The position numbers were made by a program, and so were the translations under genes. The notes under the pieces were generated by a model. It ran no database searches and was not told the origin of the DNA. It worked only from the letters and a program-made list of their open reading frames with translations. Below, piece by piece: positions 54,579 through 64,000 of a stretch of 64,000 nucleotides of DNA; positions within the stretch are counted from its first letter, which is position 1; each line of letters starts with the position of its first letter. Source of the stretch: Burkholderiales bacterium (lineage in GTDB: Bacteria; Pseudomonadota; Gammaproteobacteria; Burkholderiales; Burkholderiaceae_C); the NCBI GenBank assembly GCA_016223165.1, contig JACRPO010000009.1, positions 248,001-312,000 on the forward strand, read 5' to 3'.

Positions 54579-56362
54579 GCCACCTCCGCCTCGCGCGCCG
54601 ACGCCGCCTTCGCCGGCGCGGCATCGCCGTGCCCACCCTCGCCCGCGTGGTGGCCGCCCATGAAGCGGCCGAGCTCGTGCCGTTCGGCACCGGCAGCAGC
54701 GCACTCGTGCACGAGGCGGCCGCCGCTCATCACGACGATGCGGTCGGCGAGCTGCAGCAGCTCGTCGAGGTCCTCGCTCACCATCAGCACGGCGGTGCCG
54801 GCGTCGCGCGCCGCGCGCAGGCGCGCTTGCACCTCGGCCACGGCGGTGAAGTCGAGGCCGAAGACGGGGTTGCTGACGAGCAGCACGTCGGCCGGCTGCG
54901 AAAGCTCGCGCGCGAGCACGGCGCGCTGCACGTTGCCGCCCGAGAGCGAGGCGATCGGCGCGCCCGGGCCCTGCGTCTTGACGCGGTAGGCGGCGATGAG
55001 CGCGAGGGCGCGTTCGGTCAACGCGCCGGGCACGCGCAAGCCGGCGCGCGCCTGCGGCGGCTCGTCGAAGCTGCGCAAACCCATGTTCTCGGCCACGCTC
55101 ATCACCGCGACACAGCCGTTCTTCAGCGGCTCCTCGGGCAGGCCGCGCACCTTGAGGCGGCGGTTCTGCGCGCGCGTGGCGCGGTAGGGCTCGCCGGCGA
55201 CCGTGACTTCACCGGCCTCGCGCTCGCGCTGGCCGGCCAGCGCCTCCATCAGCTCGCGCTGGCCGTTGCCGGAGACGCCGGCGATGCCGACGATCTCGCC
55301 GGCGCGCACGTCGAGCGCGAGCCCGGACACGGCCGCCTCGCCGCGGTCGCCGAGCACGGTGAGCCCGCGCACCGCGAGGCGCACCGGGCCGGCGGGCCGC
55401 GCTGCCGCGGCCGGTGTGGCGGCGGCTGCCGTGGGCGCACCGCCGACGGCCGCGTTGCGCGCAGCCGTGGCGGCCGCCGCGCCTTCGGCCACCTCGGTGG
55501 CGACCTCGGTGGCGACCTCGGTGGCAACCTCCGCCGCCACCTCGGCCGCCTCCTCGGCCTTGGCTCCCGAACCTTCACCGGCCGCGCCGCCGCCGACCAT
55601 GCTGGCGGCCAGCCCGGGCGCATCGGCCCCCATCACCGCGCGGCTCGCCACCAGCCGCCCGCGGCGCAGCACGCTCACGTCGTCGGCGAACTCGAGCACC
55701 TCGCGGAACTTGTGCGTGATCATCACCACCGTGCAGTCGCCGGCGTGCGCGCGCTCGCGCAGGGTCGAGAGCACTTCATCGGCTTCCTGCGGCGTCAGCA
55801 CCGAGGTCGGCTCGTCGAGGATCAAGAGGCGCGGCTTCAGGTACAGCTGCTTCAGGATCTCGAGCTTCTGCTTCTCACCGGCCGAGAGGTCCTGCGGCGT
55901 CGCGTCGAGCGGCAGGCGGAAAGGCGCCGCAGCCATGAAGGCACCGAGCTCGGCGCGCACTGCACGCCAGTTGATGAACGCCGGCAGCGCGCCCTTGGCG
56001 AGCAGCAGGTTCTCGGCCACCGTCATGCCCGGCACGACGGTGAAGTGCTGATAGACCATGCCGATGCCGAGCGCGCGCGCCGCGGTGGGGCTGCCGATCT
56101 CCTGCTCGCGGCCGTCGAGCAGCACCGAGCCCTGGTCGGGCCGATGCCAACCGACGATGCACTTCACGAGCGTGCTCTTGCCGGCACCGTTTTCGCCGAG
56201 CAGCGCATGCACGGTGCCCGGGCGCACGTCGATCGACACATCGTCGAGTGCCTTGAAGGCGCCGAAGCGCTTGCCGAGCGTGTAGGTCTGCAGGGCCAGC
56301 GCGCCGGTCGCCAGAGGTGAAGCGGGGTCCTTCACCGGCGTGCCTGCAACGAATGCGCTCAT
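54575..56362 (-). CDS. BMP/nucleoside-type ABC transporter dual ATP-binding protein
   Basis: Two nucleotide-binding halves: [33 protein letters not shown] and [21 protein letters not shown]...[32 protein letters not shown]; Ala/Glu-rich linker between. Confidence 0.9.
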   Translation of the reverse strand: MSAFVAGTPVKDPASPLATGALALQTYTLGKRFGAFKALDDVSIDVRPGTVHALLGENGAGKSTLVKCIVGWHRPDQGSVLLDGREQEIGSPTAARALGIGMVYQHFTVVPGMTVAENLLLAKGALPAFINWRAVRAELGAFMAAAPFRLPLDATPQDLSAGEKQKLEILKQLYLKPRLLILDEPTSVLTPQEADEVLSTLRERAHAGDCTVVMITHKFREVLEFADDVSVLRRGRLVASRAVMGADAPGLAASMVGGGAAGEGSGAKAEEAAEVAAEVATEVATEVATEVAEGAAAATAARNAAVGGAPTAAAATPAAAARPAGPVRLAVRGLTVLGDRGEAAVSGLALDVRAGEIVGIAGVSGNGQRELMEALAGQREREAGEVTVAGEPYRATRAQNRRLKVRGLPEEPLKNGCVAVMSVAENMGLRSFDEPPQARAGLRVPGALTERALALIAAYRVKTQGPGAPIASLSGGNVQRAVLARELSQPADVLLVSNPVFGLDFTAVAEVQARLRAARDAGTAVLMVSEDLDELLQLADRIVVMSGGRLVHECAAAGAERHELGRFMGGHHAGEGGHGDAAPAKAASAREAEVA

Positions 56363-56371
56363 GCAGGTTCC

Positions 56372-57055
56372 TCAGAACGCCCGCAGCGCTTCGAGCACGG
56401 CGGCGGAGTTCGAGACGGCGCCGAACACGCCGCCCTGCATCTGCACCATCTTCAGCGCCGCGGCGTGGTTGCCGGCGTCGGTGGCGCCGGTGCAGTCTTC
56501 GAGCAGCAGGCACTCGAAGCCGCGATCGTTGGCCTCGCGCATCGTCGTGTGCACGCACACGTCGGTGGTGATGCCGGTGAGGATGAGGTTGGTGATGCCG
56601 CGCGTGCGCAGGACGAGCTCGAGGTCGGTGGCGCAGAAGCTGCCCTTGCCGGGCTTGTCGATCACCACCTCGCCGGGCAGCGGCGCGAGCTCGGGGATGA
56701 TCTGCCAGCCCGGCTCGCCGCGCACGAGGATGCGGCCGCAGGGGCCCGCATCACCGATGCCGGCGCCGATGCGCTGCGAGCGCCAGCGCTTGTTGGCCGG
56801 CAGGTCCGAGAGGTCGGGCCGGTGCCCCTCGCGCGTGTGCATCACCGCGAAGCCTTTGGCGCGCATCGCCGCCATCAGGCGCTTCAGGGGCTCGATGGGT
56901 GCGCGCGTCATCGAGAGGTCGTAGCCCATCTTGTCGACATAACCGCCGACACCGCAGAAGTCGGTCTGCATGTCGATGACGATGAGCGCCGTGTTGGCCG
57001 GGCGCAGGTCGCCGTCGTAGGGCCAGGGATAGGGGGCGGAGGCGAGGGTCGGCAT
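56372..57055 (-). CDS. biuH: Biuret amidohydrolase-like isochorismatase-family hydrolase
   Basis: [40 protein letters not shown]...[46 protein letters not shown]...[47 protein letters not shown] closely matches the BiuH pattern as remembered. Confidence 0.75.
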   Translation of the reverse strand: MPTLASAPYPWPYDGDLRPANTALIVIDMQTDFCGVGGYVDKMGYDLSMTRAPIEPLKRLMAAMRAKGFAVMHTREGHRPDLSDLPANKRWRSQRIGAGIGDAGPCGRILVRGEPGWQIIPELAPLPGEVVIDKPGKGSFCATDLELVLRTRGITNLILTGITTDVCVHTTMREANDRGFECLLLEDCTGATDAGNHAAALKMVQMQGGVFGAVSNSAAVLEALRAF

Positions 57056-57079
57056 GGTCGGTCCTTCGCAGAGACGCGT

Positions 57080-57994
57080 TCAGCGCGTGACGCCGAGCTC
57101 GGCCGGCGCGCCGCGCAGGCTCTGCCGCGGCGAGCAGGTCCACACCAGGATGGCCAGCGTCAGCACATAGGGCACGGCGTTGAAGAGGTGGTAGTACCCG
57201 CTCACGCCCACCGACTGCAGCGCCGGCCCGAGCGCGCCGGCGCCGCCGAAGAGCAGCGCCGCCCACAGGCAACGCACCGGACGCCAGCGCGCGAAGATGA
57301 CGAGCGCCACGGCGATGAGGCCCTGGCCGCTCGAGAGGCCCTCGTTCCAGCTGCCCGGGTAATACAGCGACAGCGAGGCGCCGCCGAGCCCGGCGATGAA
57401 GCCGCCGGCCGTGGTGGCGGCGATGCGCACGCCGGCCACCGAGGTGCCGAGGGCGCGCGCCGCATCGGCCGAGTCGCCGACCATGCGCACCTTCAGGCCC
57501 CAGCCGGTGTTCCTGAGCGCCCAGGCGAGTGCCAGCGCGAGCGCGACGCCGATCGGGAACAGCACGTTCACGTCGAGCGCCGCCGCCACCTTCTGCGAGC
57601 TCGACCAGCCGCCGAACGGCAGCGCCGGTATCTGCTCGGCCTGCGGCTGGATGAGAGGCTTGCCGAGATAGAACGCGAGCCCGGCGCCGAACAGCATGAT
57701 GGCGATGCCGGCGGCGATGTCGTTGACGCGCGGCAGGCTCGCGACGAGGCCGTGCAGGGCCGCGATGAGCGCGCCGCTGAACCCCGCCAGCAGCACGCCG
57801 GCCCACCAGTGGCCGGTGAGGTACGAGCCGCCGAAGCCGGCCATGGCCGAGAAGACGAGCACGCCTTCGAGGCCGAGGTTGATGCGCCCGGCCTTCTCGG
57901 TGAGGCATTCGCCCAGGCTCACGAAGAGGAAGGGCGTGCCGACTCGGATGGCGCCGCCGAGGACGGCGAGCAGCACGTCGAGGAACTCGCTCAC
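57080..57994 (-). CDS. BMP/nucleoside-type ABC transporter permease
   Basis: GTG start; VGTPFLFVSLGECLTEKAGRINLGLEGVLVFSAMAGF, typical of YufQ/RbsC-like permeases. Confidence 0.88.
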   Translation of the reverse strand: MSEFLDVLLAVLGGAIRVGTPFLFVSLGECLTEKAGRINLGLEGVLVFSAMAGFGGSYLTGHWWAGVLLAGFSGALIAALHGLVASLPRVNDIAAGIAIMLFGAGLAFYLGKPLIQPQAEQIPALPFGGWSSSQKVAAALDVNVLFPIGVALALALAWALRNTGWGLKVRMVGDSADAARALGTSVAGVRIAATTAGGFIAGLGGASLSLYYPGSWNEGLSSGQGLIAVALVIFARWRPVRCLWAALLFGGAGALGPALQSVGVSGYYHLFNAVPYVLTLAILVWTCSPRQSLRGAPAELGVTR

Positions 57995-57996
57995 TC

Positions 57997-58116
57997 GGCA
58001 ACCTCCACGCGGTGCATGTCGGCACTCGCCTCGGGAGCGGCCCGACGGCTCATTCGGGCAACCACCGCGCTGCGCGCTTCGGTGTTCGCCTCGGGAACGG
58101 CCCGTCGGCTCACGCC
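57997..58116. repeat. Degenerate 60-bp tandem duplication
   Basis: Two 60-bp units (57997-58056, 58057-58116) sharing GGCAACC...CGGY...TCGCCTCGGGARCGGCCCGWCGGCTCA. Confidence 0.6.
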
Positions 58117-59195
58117 GCGGCTCCCGCCGGCGCCGCAGCGCCGCCCACCGGCGGCCGCCGCAGCACGAAGAGCTCGCCCAGGCGCCCGCGCAGCGCCTCG
58201 CTGGCCAGGATGAGCACGAAGCAGAAGCCCATCAGCACCTGCACCGACGCATCGGGCAGGCCCATGCGCCGCTGCAGCAGGCTGCCGGCGGCGAGAAAAC
58301 CGCCGAAGAGAATCGCCACCGGCGCAATGGCCAGCGGGTGGTGGCGCGCGACGAAGCTGACGAGGATGCCCGTGTAGCCCAGGCCCGCGATCAGCGACGC
58401 GTTGGCCGAGGTGTGCACCGCCGCCACCTCGATGCCGCCGGCCACCCCCGCCGCCGCGCCGCCGAGCGCGCAGGCCGTGACGATGAGCGCCGTGGCCGGC
58501 AGCCCGACGAGACGCGCGGCGCGCGGGTTGCCGCCGACCACGCGCGTGGCGAAGCCGTGCGTCGTGAGGGCGAGCCAGAACGCGGCCAGGGCGCAGGCGA
58601 CGAGGCCGAAGGCGAGCCCCCAGTGCACGTCGCTGCCGGCAATGGTGCCGATGCGCAGCGACTCTTCGAGCGGCAGCGTCGAGGGCTTGTTCAGGCTCGC
58701 CGGGTCGCGCAGCGGCCCCTCGACGATGTGCTTGAAGAGCGCGATCGCGACGTAGCCGAGCAGCAGGCTCGAGATGGTCTCGTTGACGCCGCGCCACTGG
58801 CGCAGCCAGCCGGCCAGCGCCACCCAGGCCGCGCCGGCCGCGGCCGCGGCGACGAGCAGGATGGCGGTGCCGAGGCTGCCCTGCGGCAGCGGGATGGCGT
58901 AGGGCAGCGCCGCCGTCGCGAGCCCGCCGAGCACGAGCGCACCCTCGCCGCCGATGACGGTGAGGCCGGCGCGCGCCGGCAGGGCCACCGCCAGCGCGGT
59001 GAGCATCAGCGGCGCGGCGCGCTGCAGCGTGTTCTGGATCGAGAAGCTGTCGCCGAAGGCGCCCTTGAAGAGCAGCGCCCAGGCTTCGAGCGGGCTGTGC
59101 CCGCCGAACCAGACGAAGACGCCGAAGAGCGCCAGCCCGCCCGCCAGCGCGAGCACGGGCAGGGCGATCGACTCGGCGGTGGCGCGTGCGTTCAT
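58110..59195 (-). CDS. BMP/nucleoside-type ABC transporter permease
   Basis: ALLFKGAFGDSFSIQNTLQRAAPLMLTALAVALPARAGLTVIGGEGALVLGGLATA..., paired permease. Confidence 0.88.
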   Translation of the reverse strand: MNARATAESIALPVLALAGGLALFGVFVWFGGHSPLEAWALLFKGAFGDSFSIQNTLQRAAPLMLTALAVALPARAGLTVIGGEGALVLGGLATAALPYAIPLPQGSLGTAILLVAAAAAGAAWVALAGWLRQWRGVNETISSLLLGYVAIALFKHIVEGPLRDPASLNKPSTLPLEESLRIGTIAGSDVHWGLAFGLVACALAAFWLALTTHGFATRVVGGNPRAARLVGLPATALIVTACALGGAAAGVAGGIEVAAVHTSANASLIAGLGYTGILVSFVARHHPLAIAPVAILFGGFLAAGSLLQRRMGLPDASVQVLMGFCFVLILASEALRGRLGELFVLRRPPVGGAAAPAGAAA

Positions 59196-59224
59196 CGGCG
59201 GAGCTCAGCACAGCATGGCGCGCC

Positions 59225-60364
59225 TCAGGCCTTGCCGATGACGCCTTCGACGAGGTAGTTCATGCCCTCGAGCTCGGCATCGGTCTGCTTGAAGATCTTG
59301 CCCTTCGGGATGACGACCTTGCCGGTGTTGTCCTTCAGCTCGCCGGCGAAGATGTCGAAGCCGCCGGCCATCATCTTGGCGCGCACGGCCTCGGCGTTCT
59401 TGCGCGCGCCCTCGCTCACCATCGCACCATACGGGCTGCTCTTGACGAAGCCGTCCTTGAGGCCGCCGCGCACGAAGTTCGGGTGCGGCTTGCCGGTGCG
59501 CGCGGCGTCGACGATGCGCGTGTAGGCGGTGAGCCAGTTCCACTCGGCGCCGGTGAGGTAGGCCTGCGGCGCGAGCTTGGCCTGGCTGGCGTGGTAGCCG
59601 CAGACCAGCTTGCCGCGCTTGGCGGCGGTCTCCATCACGACCTTCGGGCCGTCGACGTGGCAGGTGAAGACATCGACGCCCTGGTCGGCGAGCGAGTTCG
59701 TCGCTTCCGCCTCCTTCACCGGCATGCTCCAGTCGCCGGTGAAGATGGCGTTGGTGGTGATCTTCGGGTCGACCGAGCGCGCGCCCATCGTGAAGGCGTT
59801 GATGTTGCGCAGCACCTGCGGGATCGGCTTGGCGGCGACGAAGCCGAGCTTCTTGCTCTTGCTCATGTGGCCGGCGATCACGCCGTTGAGGTACTGCGCC
59901 TCGTCGATGTAGCCGAAGAAGCTGCCCGTGTTCAGCGGGTGCTTGCCGGCCGTCCACATGCCGCCGCAATGGGCGAAGCGCACCTTCTCGTTCTTCGCCG
60001 CCATGGCCAGCATGTGCGGGTCGAAGTAGCCGAAGCTGGTGGGGAAGAGCAGCGTCGCGCCGTCCTGCGAGATCATGCCCTGCATCGTCTTCTGCACGGC
60101 CTGCGTCTCGGGGACGTTCTCCTCCTCGATCACCTTGACGCCGGCGATCTTCTTCAGCTGCGCGGCAGCCTCGGCGTGCGCCTGGTTGTAGCCGAAGTCG
60201 TCGCGCGGACCGACGTAGATGATGCCCACCGTGATGGGCGCCTGCGCGAGCGCCGAGCGCAGCGCGCCGGGCAACGCCAGCGAGGCGCCGGCCAGCGCGC
60301 CGCCGGCGAGCAGGTGGCGGCGCAGGGCGGCGGCGGCGGGGAGGCGGGGATCGTCGTGGTTCAT
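59225..60364 (-). CDS. BMP-family ABC transporter substrate-binding protein
   Basis: Tat/Sec-like leader ALRRHLLAGGALAGASLALPG, ITVGIIYVGPRDDFGYNQAHAEAAAQLKK, FGYIDEAQYLNGVIAGHMSKSKKLGFVAAKPIPQVLRNINAFTMGARSVDP. Confidence 0.92.
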   Translation of the reverse strand: MNHDDPRLPAAAALRRHLLAGGALAGASLALPGALRSALAQAPITVGIIYVGPRDDFGYNQAHAEAAAQLKKIAGVKVIEEENVPETQAVQKTMQGMISQDGATLLFPTSFGYFDPHMLAMAAKNEKVRFAHCGGMWTAGKHPLNTGSFFGYIDEAQYLNGVIAGHMSKSKKLGFVAAKPIPQVLRNINAFTMGARSVDPKITTNAIFTGDWSMPVKEAEATNSLADQGVDVFTCHVDGPKVVMETAAKRGKLVCGYHASQAKLAPQAYLTGAEWNWLTAYTRIVDAARTGKPHPNFVRGGLKDGFVKSSPYGAMVSEGARKNAEAVRAKMMAGGFDIFAGELKDNTGKVVIPKGKIFKQTDAELEGMNYLVEGVIGKA

Positions 60365-60414
60365 GGTGGCTCCTGTTTTTTCGGGTGAGGGAAACGTCGG
60401 TTCGGGTTTCGGAT

Positions 60415-60864
60415 TCATGCCGGGTCGTCCGGCGGGAGGTCGATCAAACTCACATGCGCCGCCACCACACGCCACCCTTCGGCCATGCGCACCCAGGTCT
60501 GGCTCTGGCGCCCGAGCTTGGTGCCGCCAACGCGGCGGAACTCGGTCATCGTGGTGGCGAGGTCGCGCCCGAAGGTGGTGATCACGGTGTGATGCAGATG
60601 CCGTGCCAGGCCCTGCGGCGGCCGCGCCTGGCGGAAGGCGCGGATGGCCTCGATGCCACGCAGGTTCTCGCCGACGCCGTAGCGCACGGTGTGCTCGCTG
60701 GCCCAGAAGAGCTCGTCGAGCACGTCGAGCCTGTTGTTGACAAGCGCGTCTTCGTAGCGCGCGAAAACGGCGCTGACTTCGGCGCGCACTTCGGGATCGT
60801 TGACCGGCAGGTTGACGGGCACGGACGCAGGGGAGCTTGCGGGCATGTTCGCGGGTTGGTTCAT
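60415..60864 (-). CDS. AtzH/HpxZ-like (DUF3225, NTF2-fold) protein
   Basis: VNDPEVRAEVSAVFARYEDALVNNRLDVLDELFWASEHTVRYGVGENLRGIEAIRAFRQARPPQGLARHLHHTVITTFGRDLATTMTEF pattern of this family. Confidence 0.82.
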   Translation of the reverse strand: MNQPANMPASSPASVPVNLPVNDPEVRAEVSAVFARYEDALVNNRLDVLDELFWASEHTVRYGVGENLRGIEAIRAFRQARPPQGLARHLHHTVITTFGRDLATTMTEFRRVGGTKLGRQSQTWVRMAEGWRVVAAHVSLIDLPPDDPA

Positions 60865-60882
60865 GGGCAGGCCCGCCCGCGC

Positions 60883-62241
60883 CTACAGCTGCGCCACCGG
60901 CGCATGCGTCACCGCTTGGCACTCGAGCGCATGCGCGACGCGCAGCGCGAGGTCCTCGCGCCACGGCGCGGCGATCACCTGCACGCCGATGGGCAGGTGC
61001 GGCAGTGCCGCGTTCGTGCGCCAGCGCGGCACCGTCACCACCGGCAGGCCGATGCACGACACCGGCTGCGTGAGCAGGCCCATGCTGGCGCGCGCGGGCA
61101 GGCGCTGGCCTGCGATCTCGAGCCACTCGGTGCCGATCTCCGGCGCCACGCACGGTGTGGCCGGCGCCAGCAGCACGTCGACGGTCTCGAAGCTCTTGGC
61201 CACCTGCCGCGCAAACCAGTGCCGCAGCCGCTGCGCCTGCACCACCCACGCCGCGGGCAGCAGCGCGCCGGCGAGGAAGCGGTCGCGCGAGAGCGGCTCG
61301 AAATCGGCGGCGCGCTTCTTCAGGTCCGGCAAGTGCAGTGCCGCCCCTTCGACGTTGGTGATGAGAAAGGCGGCTGTGCGCGCCCGGTCGACCTCGGGCC
61401 ACTCGACGATGCGATCGGTGCCGAGCGCGGCGGCCATGCGGTCGACGGCGGCCAGCGCCTCGGGCAACGCCATGCGGCGGAACCAGCCTCCGAGCACGCC
61501 GATGCGCAGGCCCTCGGCACCGCGCTCGAGCAGCGGCAGCGTCGGCTCGATCGGCCGCGGCGCCTGCGCCGCATCGTCGGCATCGGCGCCCTGCATCGCG
61601 TCGTAGGCGAGCGCGAGGTCGCGCACGCTGCGCGCGAAGGGGCCGAGGTGGTCGAGGCTGGCGACGAACGGGTACGAGCCGGTGCGCGGCAGGCGGCCGA
61701 AGGTCGGCTTCAAGCCGAAGACGCCGCACAGCGACGCCGGCACGCGGATGGAGCCGTTCGTATCCGAGCCGAGCGCGAGCGGCACCTGCCCAGCCGCCAC
61801 CGCCGCCGCCGAGCCGCCCGAGCTGCCGCCGGCAATGCGCGCGAGATCGTGCGGGTTGCGTGTCGGTCCGTAGTGGCTGTTCTCGGTCGTGAAGCCGTAG
61901 GCGTACTCGTCCATGTTGAGCGCGCCGACGCAGACCGCACCGGCCGCCTCGAGCCGGCGCACGAGCACGGCGTCACGCGGCGCGGGCTTCGCCTCGCGCT
62001 CGATCTTCGAGCCGGCGAGCGTGGGCAGGCCCTGCAGGTCGAAGAGGTTCTTCACCGCGAAGGGCATGCCGGCGAGAGGACCGGTCGCCGCCTTGCCGGC
62101 TTCCGGGCCGCCGGCATCGAGCGCCGCTGCACGCGCGAGCGCGCGCTCGGCGAGCACGGCGGTGAAGGCGTTGACGCGCCCGTCGGTCGCCTCGATGCGC
62201 GCGAGCGCGGCCTGCACGTTGGCGAGTGCGCTTGCGCTCAC
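60883..62241 (-). CDS. AtzE/HpxY-like amidase (amidase signature family)
   Basis: AGMPFAVKNLFDLQGLPTLAGSKI (Lys), ARIAGGSSGGSAAAVAAGQVPLALGSDTNGSIRVPASLCGVFGLKPTFGRLPR (Ser-cisSer-Lys amidase signature). Confidence 0.9.
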   Translation of the reverse strand: MSASALANVQAALARIEATDGRVNAFTAVLAERALARAAALDAGGPEAGKAATGPLAGMPFAVKNLFDLQGLPTLAGSKIEREAKPAPRDAVLVRRLEAAGAVCVGALNMDEYAYGFTTENSHYGPTRNPHDLARIAGGSSGGSAAAVAAGQVPLALGSDTNGSIRVPASLCGVFGLKPTFGRLPRTGSYPFVASLDHLGPFARSVRDLALAYDAMQGADADDAAQAPRPIEPTLPLLERGAEGLRIGVLGGWFRRMALPEALAAVDRMAAALGTDRIVEWPEVDRARTAAFLITNVEGAALHLPDLKKRAADFEPLSRDRFLAGALLPAAWVVQAQRLRHWFARQVAKSFETVDVLLAPATPCVAPEIGTEWLEIAGQRLPARASMGLLTQPVSCIGLPVVTVPRWRTNAALPHLPIGVQVIAAPWREDLALRVAHALECQAVTHAPVAQL

Positions 62242-62516
62242 GCCTTTCCTCCATGCTCGCCGCGCTCGCCACGCTCGGCGTAAACGCCGCGCGCGCCCGA
62301 CTGTTCGCCCCGCTCGCCACCCGGCGGCACCGGCACGAAGACATGGCCCGATTCGTCCGCCGGCCCGAGCTCGAAGTCCATGACGCGCGGCGCCATGCCG
62401 GCCGCGAGCTGAAGGTAGCGCAGCACGCCGGGGCGATGCTCGGGCGCGATGGGCAGCCCGAGCAGCGCGCTCTGCGCGTCGAGGTACGCCTCGAAGTCCA
62501 TCTGCGGCGCTGTCAT
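62238..62516 (-). CDS. AtzG/HpxX-like (DUF4089) small amidase partner
   Basis: MDFEAYLDAQSALLGLPIAPEHRPGVLRYLQLAAGMAPRVMDFEL; ATGA overlap with the downstream amidase. Confidence 0.8.
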   Translation of the reverse strand: MTAPQMDFEAYLDAQSALLGLPIAPEHRPGVLRYLQLAAGMAPRVMDFELGPADESGHVFVPVPPGGERGEQSGARGVYAERGERGEHGGKA

Positions 62517-62532
62517 CCCGGGCCCCGGCGCT

Positions 62533-64000
62533 TCAGCTCTTCCACAGCTGCCGGTAGTCCGGCTGCAGGTGGAACCAGTACATGTAGCCCATGACGTTGG
62601 CCTGCATGGCCACGTCCTGGCTCGGCTGCACGAGCGGGATGCGCGGCACCTCGTCGTAGGCGATCTGGATCATCTCCTTCACGGCGCTCTCGTACAGGGG
62701 CTTGCTCTCGGCGAAGCGGGCGTTGGTGATGGTCCGGTCCAGCTTCGGGTTCTGGTAGCTCATCGTGTTGAACACGGCGTTCTGGCCGTGGTAGCACCAG
62801 AAGAAGAAGTACTCCGGGAAGTCGAGCCAGCCGCCGAAGCGGTTGACGATGAGCGGCATGTCCTTCTTCAAGAGTGCCGAGCGCCAGGTGGCGCCGGGGA
62901 TCTTGTTGATCTGCGCCTTGATGCCGATCTGCGCCAGCGACTCCTGGATGAGGATGGCGGCGGGCTCACCCACCGTGGCGCCGCCGAGGTCGAGGCTCAA
63001 CGTCGTCTCGAAACCCGCCGCGGCGCCGGCCTCGGCCATCAGCGCCTTGGCCTTGGCGATGTCGGTGTTGTAGCCGGTGGGTTGCGGCCAGGCGGTGCTC
63101 TTTACCTGCGCGCTCGGCGCGCCCCAGAGCTTGGCGCCGCGGCCGTAGAACGCGTTGTCCTGGATCTTGTCGTAGGGCAGCGCGTAGGCCACCGCCTGGC
63201 GGATCTTGACCTTGTCGAACGGCGGCTTGGTGACGTTCATGCCGACGTAGAACATGGCGTTCTCCACCGGCATCGTCACCACCTTGACGCTGCCGCCATC
63301 CTTGGCGAGCTCGCTGAAGTCCTTGGGCGGCATCTCGTAGGTCATGTCGATGTCGCCCTTCACCAGCAGCGCGCGCCGGTTGCCGGCGTTGGGCACCTCG
63401 CGCTGCACGATGCGACGCAGCTTCGGCAGCGGGCCGCTCTTCCAGTCGTCATAGCGGACGTAGACGATTTCCTGCCCGGGGCGGAAGGCCTCCACCTTGT
63501 AGGCGCCGCCGCCGGCGGTGTTGTTGCGCGTCCAGGCCAGGCCCCAGGCGTCCTGCGACGTCGCGTTCTTCTTCACGAGCTCGCTGTTGTAGATGCAGGG
63601 CACCGGCACCGCGAGGTCGTTCATCGTCAGCTTGTCGGGGCGCAGGAACTTGACGCGGAAGGTGTGCGTGTCCACCACCTCGAACTGCTCGGGCTTCTCG
63701 AGCGAGCCGGCGGCCATCTGGAAGGTCGCGAAACCGCCGACGCTGACGGCGCGGTCGAAGCTCCACTTCACGTCCTTGGCCGTCACGGGCGTGCCGTCGT
63801 GGAACTTGGCGTTCTTGCGCAGGCGGAAGGTGACGCTCATGCCGTCGGGCGCCATCTGCCAGCTCTCGGCGAGCTCGGGCTCGAGCTTGTTGCGGTCGTA
63901 GATGACGCGGCCGTCGGGCAGCGTCTTCCTGCCGTAGGTCATCAGGCGGTCGTAGCAGAGCCAGCTCACGCCGTAGCTCGGGCGGTTGGCGCCGATGGTC
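62533..64000 (-). CDS. Peptide-type (family 5) ABC transporter substrate-binding protein, N-terminus beyond window
   Basis: LAESWQMAPDGMSVTFRLRKNAKFHDGTPVTAKDVKWSFDRAVSVGGF..., continues to the window edge. Confidence 0.93.
   Translation of the reverse strand, partial: TIGANRPSYGVSWLCYDRLMTYGRKTLPDGRVIYDRNKLEPELAESWQMAPDGMSVTFRLRKNAKFHDGTPVTAKDVKWSFDRAVSVGGFATFQMAAGSLEKPEQFEVVDTHTFRVKFLRPDKLTMNDLAVPVPCIYNSELVKKNATSQDAWGLAWTRNNTAGGGAYKVEAFRPGQEIVYVRYDDWKSGPLPKLRRIVQREVPNAGNRRALLVKGDIDMTYEMPPKDFSELAKDGGSVKVVTMPVENAMFYVGMNVTKPPFDKVKIRQAVAYALPYDKIQDNAFYGRGAKLWGAPSAQVKSTAWPQPTGYNTDIAKAKALMAEAGAAAGFETTLSLDLGGATVGEPAAILIQESLAQIGIKAQINKIPGATWRSALLKKDMPLIVNRFGGWLDFPEYFFFWCYHGQNAVFNTMSYQNPKLDRTITNARFAESKPLYESAVKEMIQIAYDEVPRIPLVQPSQDVAMQANVMGYMYWFHLQPDYRQLWKS

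Noticed and set aside
1-64000. tRNA, rRNA, prophage or IS element
   Set aside because: No cloverleaf-like tRNA, rRNA segment, transposase or phage structural protein was recognised in the sequence or ORF track.

Overview
High-GC (about 70%) bacterial chromosomal window, most like Burkholderiales by gene content (inference from gene families, not a database hit). Order of content: tatB-tatC-dgkA and a methyltransferase (0-3.2 kb); a type I secretion pair (HlyD + C39-like ABC) next to a TPR/SPINDLY O-GlcNAc-transferase-like protein (3.2-9 kb); di-heme peroxidase, heme-binding beta-barrel protein, NmrA-like/AraC divergent pair (9-13.7 kb); degraded toxin-antitoxin remnants (13.7-14.1 kb); lipase-like hydrolase, Baeyer-Villiger-type monooxygenase, TPR regulator-like protein, large FG-GAP protein, Pat-like acyl-CoA synthetase/GNAT (14.3-25.3 kb); a 159-bp palindromic element and a nucleotidyltransferase module (25.2-26.1 kb); a translationally coupled cyclase-ATPase-TPR / SulP-STAS-cNMP-binding pair (26.1-32 kb); an accessory stretch of exported proteins, sigma/anti-sigma, a small secreted peptide, a BTAD-ATPase regulator and an exported CHAT + caspase-like protease pair (33-48.8 kb); and a ~15 kb single-strand operon (48.8-64 kb) with nested peptide-type and BMP-type ABC transporters, two isochorismatase-family hydrolases (one strongly BiuH-like) and AtzG/AtzE/AtzH-like genes. 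Best candidates for an undescribed system are (i) the exported CHAT/caspase locus, (ii) the cyclase + cNMP-binding SulP transporter pair, and (iii) the nested biuret/s-triazine-like nitrogen scavenging operon. All calls come from reading translations and sequence; no searches were run.
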